NCBI GenBank assembly: GCA_016744595.1
Contig: JADGEB010000019.1
Location: 1-64,000 of the forward strand
Origin: Desulfuromusa sp.
Lineage (GTDB): Bacteria > Desulfobacterota > Desulfuromonadia > Desulfuromonadales > Geopsychrobacteraceae
Reading direction: 5' to 3'
Length of the DNA: 64,000 bases
Part shown: one piece after another, positions 1-8,633 of the stretch
Layout of the letters: every line of letters starts with the position of its first letter
Numbering within the stretch: position 1 is the stretch's first letter
The notes under the pieces: generated by a model
What the model was told of the DNA's origin: nothing
Database searches by the model: none
The model's input: the letters and a program-made list of their open reading frames with translations, nothing else
Program-made: the position numbers and the translations under genes

Positions 1-1
1 A

Positions 2-79
2 AGTATTGCTCTTGCTGGGCTGAATGAGAACCGCTATGATAAGGCACGACGCCACGACAAAAACTTTCTACAGGAATGA
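2..79 (+). CDS. C-terminal end of an upstream protein (partial)
   Basis: An open frame runs in from the left edge and gives 25 residues ending in NFLQE before a TGA stop. The stop overlaps the next gene's ATG as ATGA, which is typical of translationally coupled operon partners. The visible tail is polar and charged and too short to assign to a family. The coupling suggests that it and the AsmA-like gene form one operon beginning outside the window. Confidence 0.5.
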   Translation, partial: SIALAGLNENRYDKARRHDKNFLQE

Positions 80-3000
80 GTACAATGAATCAATCATCAG
101 CACGGGTTCTGATCAGGACTATTTGTTACTTGCTGATTTTGTTTGCCACAATTGTCGCCATCCTCCTTGTTTACCTTAGCCAGCTTGATTTAAATGACTA
201 CCGCCTTTCCCTTGGCCGACAACTGAGTACAGCTCTGGGACAACCGGTTCAAATTGGGCATAGTTCACTCACTTTCGACCGCGGGCTCGCTCTTGCGTTA
301 GAAGATCTACAAATCGGGCCAGATCATGCAATTTTGGCTGATATCCCTAAAATAACAGCAACGCTGAAAATTTCTCCATTATTCAAGGGGCAATTCATTC
401 TAGACCAGATACAGGTCAATGACCCAAAGTTTCAGCTCTGGCTCCCATTTTCGAAACGTTCTGCCAATGGAACCCCCCAGCAGTTACTTAACTCACTCGG
501 AATCAGCCTGCTTAGTATCCACAACGCCAGTATAACAATCTATCAAAAACAAGATAAAGGTGCCGTCCAACGATTTGTTTTATCTGATCTTAACGCCATC
601 CTGCGTGGCTGGAAACCTGAAAAGACGGGTCAACTGGTAGTTAGTGGAGAGCTGCAAGAACAAGGTGGAAATTTCCTATTTGAAACTCAACTCCCCTCGA
701 GTAGTGATCCAGATGTCTGGAGAAATGAGGAGCATAGAACCCAACTTGCTATTTCAAACTTTTCGACCGATAAGATACTAAACCTGTATTCTCAGAACCT
801 GCCGAAATCGCTTAATTTGATCCTGAATATCCAGGGAGCTCCTGCGGCAGGAACCATTTTCACCACAACACTGACGGATTCAAACAGTGACGAGCATTTC
901 TTTTCACTATCGGGGCGCTGGAAATCGTCAAACCAGCAAGAATCAATTACCGGACTAAAAGGGGAACTGCTAAAAATTCCACTCAGCGGTGATTTCTACC
1001 TTCTCCGACAAGCAAAAAAACACTACCTGGCCGGGCGCTTTGGAGCAGAGAATGTCACCCTGAACTCAGAGATTCTAAAGGCATGGAAAATTCCGAATGC
1101 AGATAAACTTATTCACGGAGATCTTGAGCGATTAACAATTGCCTTGAACAAAAGTTGGGACTCAACTCATATCCCCTCCGAGCTACCAGATATTGGTGTC
1201 GGGATAACGGTCTGCGATCTGGACTGGAAGCTCCCCACTCTGAAACAATTTCAAGATCTATCAATCGAGTTTTCCCTTAAAAAAGGAGCTCTCAGTGTCA
1301 ACGATGGGATTCTGGTCGGAGGAGATCAGTCAATTGACTTTTCAGGGGAAATTCGCAGCCTGTTCCAGCAACCACATATCAATATGAAATTTGAATTTAA
1401 TCCTCATATTAATGATTTCCTGGAACAAAGTAACCTCCCCGAAACCTGGAGCATCTCTGGTAATACTCCAGGATTTCTTAATTTGACCGGCTCCCTGTTA
1501 AATCCAGACTTCCTTTTAAAAGCCAATTTAAGCTCAACCTCATTTCAATTGGGGAACCTGTTCAACAAACAACCAACCGACCAGGCTAGCCTGCAACTTC
1601 GAGGGCAGCTGTCTAGCAATCGGCTTCAATTGGAGCAATTTTCTCTCGAACTAAATGACGTCAATATCTCGGGGAGTGGATATCTCCAACAAAATCAAGG
1701 AGAGCAGGAGTACCGCTTTTCTCTGCAATCAATCGATCTCAACAAGCTCAAACCATTTTCACCACTGCTACACAACCTTCAGATAAAAGGTGAAATTGAA
1801 CCCACGGTGACACAACAAAAAACAGGTCTACAGGGGACATTGAAGCTCAAGAATATTGGCGCGCACCTCACTTCCGTCATCGGTGATCTGAATAAAGCAA
1901 CAGGAACTGTTAACCTCGATCGCCATGGTTTTACTTTTCAAAACTTTCAGGCTTCTCTGGGAAAATCAAATTTTATTGTTGACGGTGTCTTCAACGATTG
2001 GGGGAGACCACAACTCAATTTGGATCTCAACGGCAAGAAAATCCGTGCTCAGGATTTGATCTTTTCAAATCAGCAACTAACCCTCTACGACCTGAATGGT
2101 CATTTGCTGATTAACGCCGATGGTATAAATTTTTCCCCTGTCAACGTTCGACTGGAAGAAAATACCCTGGCAACAGTCAATGGTACAGTTAGGAATTTTA
2201 GCGATCCACTAGTCTCCCTTGATATTCAATCGGATCAGGTTGATGTCCTGGATATCATCGATTTATTTGTTGGTCCGAAAACAGCAGAAACTAAAAAACA
2301 AAACAGCAGAGATAGGCCACCACTACTGATTAAAGTCTCTGCCAAACAAGGAACTCTAGGCGGGCTACATTTTCAAAACGCTAAAGGTTTGATCAGAGGG
2401 GACAACCATCGGCTCACCATCTTTCCACTTAAGTTCAATAATGGTGAAGGCTGGTGTAAAACTCGGATAGAATTCAATTATGGGGACGATACGGCACCGC
2501 TCAGAATATCTGGACACGCTGAAAAGATTGACGCCTCAATCTTACACCAGAAATTGTTTAAGAGACAGGGACTAGTCAGTGGCTCACTAGGGGGAGATTT
2601 TTATATCGAAGGTAACCCGGGAGAGGGTCACTTCTGGCAAGCAGCGAAAGGAGGTATACATGGACAGATCAGCGACGGCACCCTGAGAAAGTTTCATGGT
2701 CTGGCAAAAATGTTCTCCTTGCTGAACGTCTCACAAATTTTCGCCGGAAAACTACCAGATATGGACAAAGAAGGGATGCCGTTCAGCTTATTGGAAGCCA
2801 ATGTTCAGATTGATGCTGGACAAGCGACAACAAAAGATTTAAAAATCACCAGCGAGTCAATGAATCTCTCCGCGATAGGAACACAAAATCTGGTTGACGA
2901 CACTCTGGACTTCACTCTTGGGGTGATGCCATTACGAACAGTCGATAAAATCATCACTTCGATCCCGATTGCCGGATGGGTTCTGGCGGGGGAAGAGAAA

Positions 3001-3189
3001 GCACTGATAACTGCTCATTTTAAGATTGAAGGGACAAGTGAATCACCCAATGTAACTGCGATCCCCATTGATTCTGTTTCGAAAACTGTCTTTGGCATCT
3101 TCAAACGAACCCTTGGGCTTCCAGGAAAACTGGTTAAAGATATTGGCACTTTGTTCAAGAATGAATCAGTAAAGAAAGTCGATGAGTGA
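76..3189 (+). CDS. AsmA-like envelope protein
   Basis: This 1037-residue protein has one N-terminal membrane anchor (about residues 12-35) followed by a long beta-rich region and a C-terminal block resembling the AsmA_2/YhdP C-terminal domain (about residues 850-1020, including the segment DTLDFTLGVMPLRTVDKI). AsmA/YhdP/TamB-type proteins are repeat beta-groove proteins thought to bridge the periplasm and affect phospholipid transport and outer-membrane integrity. The length is typical of the larger members. The ATG at 76 overlaps the stop of the upstream frame. An ATG nine bases downstream (85) has a comparable AGGA spacing, so the start is uncertain by three codons. It converges on ubiE with a 22-base gap. 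Family assignment is firm; the precise paralog is not. Confidence 0.8.
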   Translation: MSTMNQSSARVLIRTICYLLILFATIVAILLVYLSQLDLNDYRLSLGRQLSTALGQPVQIGHSSLTFDRGLALALEDLQIGPDHAILADIPKITATLKISPLFKGQFILDQIQVNDPKFQLWLPFSKRSANGTPQQLLNSLGISLLSIHNASITIYQKQDKGAVQRFVLSDLNAILRGWKPEKTGQLVVSGELQEQGGNFLFETQLPSSSDPDVWRNEEHRTQLAISNFSTDKILNLYSQNLPKSLNLILNIQGAPAAGTIFTTTLTDSNSDEHFFSLSGRWKSSNQQESITGLKGELLKIPLSGDFYLLRQAKKHYLAGRFGAENVTLNSEILKAWKIPNADKLIHGDLERLTIALNKSWDSTHIPSELPDIGVGITVCDLDWKLPTLKQFQDLSIEFSLKKGALSVNDGILVGGDQSIDFSGEIRSLFQQPHINMKFEFNPHINDFLEQSNLPETWSISGNTPGFLNLTGSLLNPDFLLKANLSSTSFQLGNLFNKQPTDQASLQLRGQLSSNRLQLEQFSLELNDVNISGSGYLQQNQGEQEYRFSLQSIDLNKLKPFSPLLHNLQIKGEIEPTVTQQKTGLQGTLKLKNIGAHLTSVIGDLNKATGTVNLDRHGFTFQNFQASLGKSNFIVDGVFNDWGRPQLNLDLNGKKIRAQDLIFSNQQLTLYDLNGHLLINADGINFSPVNVRLEENTLATVNGTVRNFSDPLVSLDIQSDQVDVLDIIDLFVGPKTAETKKQNSRDRPPLLIKVSAKQGTLGGLHFQNAKGLIRGDNHRLTIFPLKFNNGEGWCKTRIEFNYGDDTAPLRISGHAEKIDASILHQKLFKRQGLVSGSLGGDFYIEGNPGEGHFWQAAKGGIHGQISDGTLRKFHGLAKMFSLLNVSQIFAGKLPDMDKEGMPFSLLEANVQIDAGQATTKDLKITSESMNLSAIGTQNLVDDTLDFTLGVMPLRTVDKIITSIPIAGWVLAGEEKALITAHFKIEGTSESPNVTAIPIDSVSKTVFGIFKRTLGLPGKLVKDIGTLFKNESVKKVDE

Positions 3190-3211
3190 ATTAGTATTCA
3201 AAAGAGTGGTT

Positions 3212-3922
3212 CTAGTGTTTATCTCCGACGTAAACCGTAGCAATACCAAAAGTCTGATCAACATACTGCACTCGTTGAAAACCAGCCTCACCCATCATAC
3301 GTGAAAATTCTTCCTGCCCTGGGAATTCAATGACCGAATCAGGAAGATATTGATAAGCACTACGCTTGGAGAGCAAGCCACCGATCGTCGGTAGAATTTT
3401 CTGAAAATAAAAATAGTAGAGTTTTCGAAAAATTTGGCTACGTGGGCTGGAAAACTCAAGAATGACTGCCCGCCCACCAGGTTTGAGAACCCGATACATT
3501 TCGTTTAGACCCGCTTGACGATCGACAACATTACGGATACCAAAAGCGATAGTAATCCCATCAAAACATTCATCAGGGTGGGGAATTTCTTCGCAGGGGG
3601 CATTGACCAGCATAATTCGTGATCCATGAGGAGATTCCTTCAGCTTAGGTTGGCCCTGGACCAACATTCCCTGGGTAAAGTCCTCCCCGACAATCGTCAC
3701 AGAAGGATCGGTCTGCTCCGCAACTTCCAGAGCGACATCACAGGTTCCGGTTGCGATATCGAGAACTCGCCCATTTTTGGGGATACTCAACTGGCTGACA
3801 GCAAAACGCCGCCAGCGTCGATCAATACCAAAAGAAAGTAACCGATTGAGCAGATCGTAACGGTAAGCGATATCGTCAAACATCTGTCGAACACCGCGGC
3901 CTTTGTCAGATAACTGAAACAT
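3212..3922 (-). CDS. ubiE: Menaquinone/ubiquinone biosynthesis C-methyltransferase
   Basis: This is a class I SAM-dependent methyltransferase of the UbiE/MenG family, which methylates demethylmenaquinone (or the ubiquinone precursor) in quinone synthesis. The N-terminal signature MFDDIAYRYDLLNRLLS, the SAM-binding VLDIATGTCDVAL and the later ITIAFGIRNV and EMYRVLKPGG motifs are all present. I place the start at the ATG at 3922 (236 aa) because AGGAG lies 9 bases upstream and the protein then begins where family members do; a GTG 51 bases further upstream adds a non-conserved extension. In an anaerobe the product is most likely menaquinone, which fits the quinone-linked fumarate-reductase-like proteins further along. 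Confidence 0.93.
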   Translation of the reverse strand: MFQLSDKGRGVRQMFDDIAYRYDLLNRLLSFGIDRRWRRFAVSQLSIPKNGRVLDIATGTCDVALEVAEQTDPSVTIVGEDFTQGMLVQGQPKLKESPHGSRIMLVNAPCEEIPHPDECFDGITIAFGIRNVVDRQAGLNEMYRVLKPGGRAVILEFSSPRSQIFRKLYYFYFQKILPTIGGLLSKRSAYQYLPDSVIEFPGQEEFSRMMGEAGFQRVQYVDQTFGIATVYVGDKH

Positions 3923-4030
3923 GTGTAAACTCCTGTTTAACCAATAACGACTAACTGGTGCTGTTTCTAGCACAGAGTCTGGTTGCCGCCAACAAAATTA
4001 ACCTCAAATCAAAACGGGACTCAATCTACA

Positions 4031-4444
4031 ATGACAAATATCGACAATTGTAAACCTCCAGTCGAAGTCTGCGCCGCAGTCATTCAACATCAAAGCAAGA
4101 TTCTGTTAACCTTGCGCCCAGAAAATAAAAAACTTGGTGGCTACTGGGAATTTCCCGGCGGTAAAATCGAAGCGGGAGAGACACCGAAAGTAGCCCTGAG
4201 AAGAGAAATTCGTGAAGAACTGGATATCGAAATAGAAGTCGGATCACTACTAGAATCTGTCTTCCACAGCTACGAATGGGGCAATGTACTGATTCTCGCC
4301 TACACATGCACTTGGAATAGTGGAGAGATAAAACATCTCGAAGTCGCCGATCATCGTTGGGTTGCACCAGAAAATCTTCTCGATTATGATATTTTAAGCG
4401 CCGACCTGCCAATCATTAAGAAATTACAGGAGAAAACACCATGA
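4031..4444 (+). CDS. mutT: Nudix hydrolase, MutT-like
   Basis: This is a Nudix-family pyrophosphohydrolase of about 137 residues. The complete Nudix box is visible: G-x5-E-x7-R-E-x2-E-E, running from GKIEAGET to REIREEL, and is preceded by YWEFPGG. Together with the VCAAVI start this resembles MutT (8-oxo-dGTP diphosphatase, nucleotide-pool sanitation). The ATG at 4031 gives the family-like N-terminus, while an in-frame TTG at 3983 would add 16 residues. Its stop overlaps the start of the MBL-fold gene by four bases (ATGA), so the two are co-translated. No citrate- or catabolism-specific role is suggested. Confidence 0.85.
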   Translation: MTNIDNCKPPVEVCAAVIQHQSKILLTLRPENKKLGGYWEFPGGKIEAGETPKVALRREIREELDIEIEVGSLLESVFHSYEWGNVLILAYTCTWNSGEIKHLEVADHRWVAPENLLDYDILSADLPIIKKLQEKTP

Positions 4445-5280
4445 GTATCCATCTGACAGTTCTATGTGAAAACAGTGTCGACAAGGTCAGTCCTTATGGC
4501 TTGTTAGGAGAGCATGGGTTTTCCTGCCACCTGAAGACCCCTGACGGTGATTTTCTTTTTGATACCGGTGGCGGCATGACAATTCTTAACAATGCCAAGT
4601 TGATGGGAATCGATTTTTCAAAATTACAGGGGATCATATTCAGCCATGGTCATTTTGATCATACCGGAGGGCTGAAACAGATTCTGGAGAAAACAGGGAA
4701 AATTCCAATTTATGCCCACCCCGATTTATTCTCTACACACTACAGCAAAAACAGCGGAAAAATACACAACATAGGGATCCCCTGGACACAAGCTGAGTTG
4801 GAAAAGTTGGGTGCCAATTTCAAACTCTCTGCAGCTCCCTACGAAGTCACACCTGGCCTACTCCTATCTGGAGAAGTCCCCCGTATATCCAAAGTGGAAA
4901 CCGGTGACCCCAATTTATTATCGATGTCAAAATCAGGAGAGCAACTCACCGATCCACTTTGTGATGATCTGTCACTGTTCATCAAGACCAGTAAAGGGCT
5001 AGTAATACTCCTCGGCTGTGCCCATGCAGGACTACTCAACATTATTGATCACGCCATTAACGTGACCGGAGAGAAAAAAATTCATATGATTTTAGGAGGA
5101 ACACATCTAAAATTCTGTAGTGATGAACAGATGACAGCAACCTTGAACAGGCTGGAAGAACTTGATGTCGACCGAATTGGTGCTTCACACTGCACCGGCC
5201 TCAGAGGGGCACGGATGCTAGCCGAACGTTTTGGTGAGCGCTTTTCCTCTGCTTCGGTTGGGGTCGAAATTGTTTTTTAG
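4441..5280 (+). CDS. MBL-fold metallo-hydrolase
   Basis: The 279-residue protein has the metal-binding signature HGHFDHTGG (about residues 69-77), an upstream FDTGGG strand, a GCAHAG metal-ligand block (about residue 190) and LGGTHL near residue 213. This architecture belongs to the metallo-beta-lactamase subgroup annotated as 7,8-dihydropterin-6-yl-methyl-4-(beta-D-ribofuranosyl)aminobenzene 5'-phosphate synthase-like, found in archaea and many anaerobes. The true substrate in bacteria is usually unknown. It is translationally coupled to the Nudix gene. The family call is strong and the reaction is open. Confidence 0.8.
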   Translation: MSIHLTVLCENSVDKVSPYGLLGEHGFSCHLKTPDGDFLFDTGGGMTILNNAKLMGIDFSKLQGIIFSHGHFDHTGGLKQILEKTGKIPIYAHPDLFSTHYSKNSGKIHNIGIPWTQAELEKLGANFKLSAAPYEVTPGLLLSGEVPRISKVETGDPNLLSMSKSGEQLTDPLCDDLSLFIKTSKGLVILLGCAHAGLLNIIDHAINVTGEKKIHMILGGTHLKFCSDEQMTATLNRLEELDVDRIGASHCTGLRGARMLAERFGERFSSASVGVEIVF

Positions 5281-5356
5281 TGCTGCAGAGAACCCTCATC
5301 TCCAGATCTGTTGGGTAGCGGGAAAAGCACACAGGGTCTGTATCTTGCCACAATAA

Positions 5357-6940
5357 TTACTTAACAACCAGCCGCTGCTCTGATTGATCCAGAGAAATAC
5401 CGATATTACGCTGCCAGTGCGTGTCATCTCGTTCGGGAAAATCTTCTCTGAAAAACGCCCCGCGACTTTCTTCCCGGAGCAATCCGGCCTCACAAATACA
5501 ACGAAGAGTCAAAAGAGCCGAGCATATTTCTACATGGAGTAAGCCATCCCTGTTACCTACGGGACAAATAGTTTCCAGTTCACTTTCCAGGCTCGAAATC
5601 AATCTCTGCCCTCTGAGCATTCCGGCGTCACTACGCACCACCCCAAAATAATCCCACGCACAGGCCTTTATACTTTTCATAAGATGACGGTATCTGGGTT
5701 CTGGCCTTTGACTTATTTTTCCTGCCCAAGCGGGAAACTGTTCCTTAATCATCATCAGATTGACGTCTTCCCGTCCCATCTGGCGAGCAAAATCAGCAGC
5801 ATGACTCCCGGCCAGACTTCCACAAACAACACATTCAGTCAGAGCATTACCACCCCTGCGATTGGCACCGTGAAAGCCTCCCGCAACCTCACCAGCAGCA
5901 AAGATTCCTGCAACAGTTGACTCACTCTGTTCATTGACCTCCACCCCACCAATAGAAAAGTGAGCCAAAGGGGCAATACGAAGTTTTTTATACTGAAAAT
6001 CAAATTGTTTCCGAGCTAGAAGACGCATCGAGAACTGGCTGTTCCAGTCATTTTCATCAAGTCTTGACAAATCCAGGAATAGTCCCCCATGTGTATGCTT
6101 ATGATAGAAAAGTAAGGACGCCTTATCCCGAAAACGGATGATGGCATCATAAGGACTCTGACACTCAGGTAACTCCCGCAACACATCAGAGCCGTTTTCA
6201 TCAAGTATTCTGACTCGGTCTGGGTAGGGAGGATAAATAATTGTCGCCGGGAGGTTTGGCTCTGCGATCCCCAGTGGAAAAAACTGAACAAACTCCATGT
6301 CTTGAAGTCGACAACCCGCCTTTAGCGCCATAGAATAACCCTCTCCCAACATCCCGGGAGGATTATCATGACGCTGATAGAGTGCTGCCGCACCACCTGT
6401 CGCTAAAACGACAGAAGAAGCTTCCACAAAAGTTGGGGCACCAGTGAAATCAATACCGATGACGCCAACAATCCGGTCAGACTGCAAAGCCAAATCGAGG
6501 CAATGAAAATGGTCAATTGACATGATATCAGGATGTTTAACAAGTTGAACCAAAGACTCGACAAAAGGGATGCCCGGGATATTTTTGCTATTATTCTTAT
6601 TATCTACTGTAAATCCATCCGGGTCATCAAAAAGGGGAACACCCATCTTCCTCAAGTGATTAATACTTTCTCTGGCACGGGTAGCCACCATTTCCACCAA
6701 TTGGTTGTTATTGATCCCGTGTCCCGCATCAAGAGTATCCTGGTAGTGATCCTGAACCGAGCGTTCCAAAGAAGACGCACCCAAAAGACCACCAGCCAGT
6801 GATGTGCATGTCCCTTTACCAGTACCATCTTTGCCTAAAAGTGCAACCGTTGCTCCCCGATTCCGCGCCCCTATTGCTGCCGTGATACCAGCGGCACCAC
6901 TGCCGATAACCACAACATCCACTTCAAACTGTTTTATCAT
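5357..6940 (-). CDS. FAD-dependent fumarate-reductase/aspartate-oxidase-like flavoprotein
   Basis: This 527-residue flavoprotein of the SdhA/FrdA/NadB superfamily starts with an FAD-binding DVVVIGSGAAGITAA strand and has the conserved AAGEVAGGFHGANRRGG region around residue 370. Canonical succinate/fumarate enzymes carry a His at the position that here reads QFFPLG, so substrate handling probably differs from true fumarate reductase. No covalent-flavin or membrane-anchor feature is seen. GAGG lies 9 bases upstream of the ATG. It is the most downstream of three such flavoproteins in the window and lies on the strand of the catabolic cluster beyond rarD and the AbrB-like gene. Oxidation or reduction of an unsaturated carboxylate is plausible, but the substrate is unknown. 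Confidence 0.72.
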   Translation of the reverse strand: MIKQFEVDVVVIGSGAAGITAAIGARNRGATVALLGKDGTGKGTCTSLAGGLLGASSLERSVQDHYQDTLDAGHGINNNQLVEMVATRARESINHLRKMGVPLFDDPDGFTVDNKNNSKNIPGIPFVESLVQLVKHPDIMSIDHFHCLDLALQSDRIVGVIGIDFTGAPTFVEASSVVLATGGAAALYQRHDNPPGMLGEGYSMALKAGCRLQDMEFVQFFPLGIAEPNLPATIIYPPYPDRVRILDENGSDVLRELPECQSPYDAIIRFRDKASLLFYHKHTHGGLFLDLSRLDENDWNSQFSMRLLARKQFDFQYKKLRIAPLAHFSIGGVEVNEQSESTVAGIFAAGEVAGGFHGANRRGGNALTECVVCGSLAGSHAADFARQMGREDVNLMMIKEQFPAWAGKISQRPEPRYRHLMKSIKACAWDYFGVVRSDAGMLRGQRLISSLESELETICPVGNRDGLLHVEICSALLTLRCICEAGLLREESRGAFFREDFPERDDTHWQRNIGISLDQSEQRLVVK

Positions 6941-7022
6941 CCATCAATTCCTCTTCAGTCAAACATCTCTTAGTATCAGGTCACAGTCTTGTGTACTCAT
7001 GGATAAGAATGAATCTACCGGT

Positions 7023-7508
7023 TCACAGAAAATAGCGCGCCATAATTGGGACAAAGACAAACAAGACAAAAAGCCTTACCGAGTGAAAAAATATCACAAT
7101 GGATGTTTGAGATCCTTCAGCCTGTGCAAGGAGACCCATTCCTGCCATACCACCAGGGGCAAATCCAAATAAAGCCGTTACAAAATCAACAATCCCCAAC
7201 CGCTTGGCCACAAGAGCCATAAGAACTGATGTCAACAGCAACCCGACAGTACTTAATATTGCTGCTGGCAATAATCGACTGACTAAAGGCAAAAAACCTC
7301 TATCGAAAGAGAGCCCCAAAGATATTCCAATAATCAATTCAATCGCTGTCGCCATGCTCGGTGGGATTGTGGCAACTCCTGGTGCCAACAACCCAATAAA
7401 TGCTGCACCAAGCATCGAGCCGACGATGGTGCCACCGGGGAGGTTTAATTTCTTCGATAGCAGGCCACAAGCGACACCAACAAAAATGATGGCTGTAATT
7501 CTGGACAT
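7023..7508 (-). CDS. AbrB-type integral membrane protein, single-repeat form
   Basis: This 161-residue, very hydrophobic protein has about five membrane segments. The repeated LPGGTIVGSMLGA and APGGMAGMGLLA elements mark the AbrB duplication domain (the membrane AbrB/ammonia-monooxygenase-like family, not the DNA-binding AbrB). Most family members carry two copies in about 350 residues, so this is a half-length form. It ends only 82 bases before the flavoprotein and may be co-transcribed with it. Transport of an organic acid or regulation of a transporter has been suggested for the family, but nothing in this sequence fixes the role. Confidence 0.65.
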   Translation of the reverse strand: MSRITAIIFVGVACGLLSKKLNLPGGTIVGSMLGAAFIGLLAPGVATIPPSMATAIELIIGISLGLSFDRGFLPLVSRLLPAAILSTVGLLLTSVLMALVAKRLGIVDFVTALFGFAPGGMAGMGLLAQAEGSQTSIVIFFHSVRLFVLFVFVPIMARYFL

Positions 7509-7590
7509 AGCAAGTCTACCCTCAGCAAAGGAAATATGAAGAACTTCTCCTTCCTTTATTGTAATTGAGTCCCCGATGTGGGCTCAATCT

Positions 7591-8544
7591 TCAAGGTTTT
7601 AATGTTACAGAGTTATTTTCCCTGGCACGGGTTTTCCAGATTGCATTACCGGAGTAGATCCCCAATCCAGCCCAGATAAGAAGAAAGCTGATCAGATGAC
7701 TTGAGGAGAAAGGTTCCGAATATAGGCCAACCGCCAAAATAAAGTGCAAACTCGGGGTAAGATACTGAAGAAAGCCAATAGTGGAGAGACGAAGTCGACG
7801 TGCAGCACCAACGAAACACAGCAAAGGAATAGCTCCAATAATTCCAGATAAGGGCAGAAGCAGATCAAGACGCAAGGAACCGACCAGGAAGTGTCCCTGT
7901 TCTTGAGTTGCCAGGTAAATCAGGTAACCCACAGACATCGGTGCCAGCAAGAGGGTTTCTACGGCAAGTCCAACCATCGCCTCAACCTGGACTATTTTTC
8001 GCAGCAAACCATACACGCCAAACGACACCGCAAGAATCAGTGCAATCCAAGGCAAGCGCCCCTGCTGAAAGGTCAGGTTCAACACTCCAAGAAGTGCAAG
8101 CAAAACACTGACTTGCTGCCAACGACTCAGTCTTTCTTTCAAAAAAACAAAGCCAAGCAAAACGCTAACCAAAGGGGTGATAAAATATCCCAGACTCGTC
8201 TGAAGAACTTGACCATTCTGAACCGCAAAAACAAACACCAGCCAACTCAAAGCAATCAGCACTGTTGAACCAAACAAAGTCAAAATGGTCAATCGATCAG
8301 ATAAAGTTCGCCTAAGACTTCCGAGTTCACGGCGCGTACAGACAAGAATCAGAAGAAAGACCGCTGACCAGGAAATTCGGTGACAAACGACTTCTAAAGG
8401 GGTTGCCCCAACCATTGCTTTAAAAAAAACCGGAAAGGAACCCCACATTAAAAAGGCCAACATCCCAAGAATAATCCCCTGCCTTGGACTGTTGTTCGGC
8501 CTAGAACTCGAACCTGTCATTGATGCCCTACCCTTGCCATGCAA
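7591..8544 (-). CDS. rarD: EamA/RarD-type permease
   Basis: The protein has about 317 residues and around ten predicted membrane helices in two EamA-like halves. The segment LWGSFPVFFKAM and the following VVCHRISWS are characteristic of RarD-type members of the drug/metabolite transporter superfamily. The physiological substrate of RarD is not established. The start at 8544 is an ATG without a clear ribosome site; an internal ATG 24 bases downstream (MTGSSS) is equally possible. It sits 90 bases downstream of the first aconitase-like gene on the same strand and could be the tail of that transcript, or simply a neighbouring housekeeping gene. Confidence 0.82.
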   Translation of the reverse strand: MHGKGRASMTGSSSRPNNSPRQGIILGMLAFLMWGSFPVFFKAMVGATPLEVVCHRISWSAVFLLILVCTRRELGSLRRTLSDRLTILTLFGSTVLIALSWLVFVFAVQNGQVLQTSLGYFITPLVSVLLGFVFLKERLSRWQQVSVLLALLGVLNLTFQQGRLPWIALILAVSFGVYGLLRKIVQVEAMVGLAVETLLLAPMSVGYLIYLATQEQGHFLVGSLRLDLLLPLSGIIGAIPLLCFVGAARRLRLSTIGFLQYLTPSLHFILAVGLYSEPFSSSHLISFLLIWAGLGIYSGNAIWKTRARENNSVTLKP

Positions 8545-8633
8545 AACTCAAATTAGTGTTATTGAACTATCAAGTTTTTTGGCTGAAGGTATCCCCCGAA
8601 ACAGCTCCCTGTCCCGATTTACAGATACTTTAT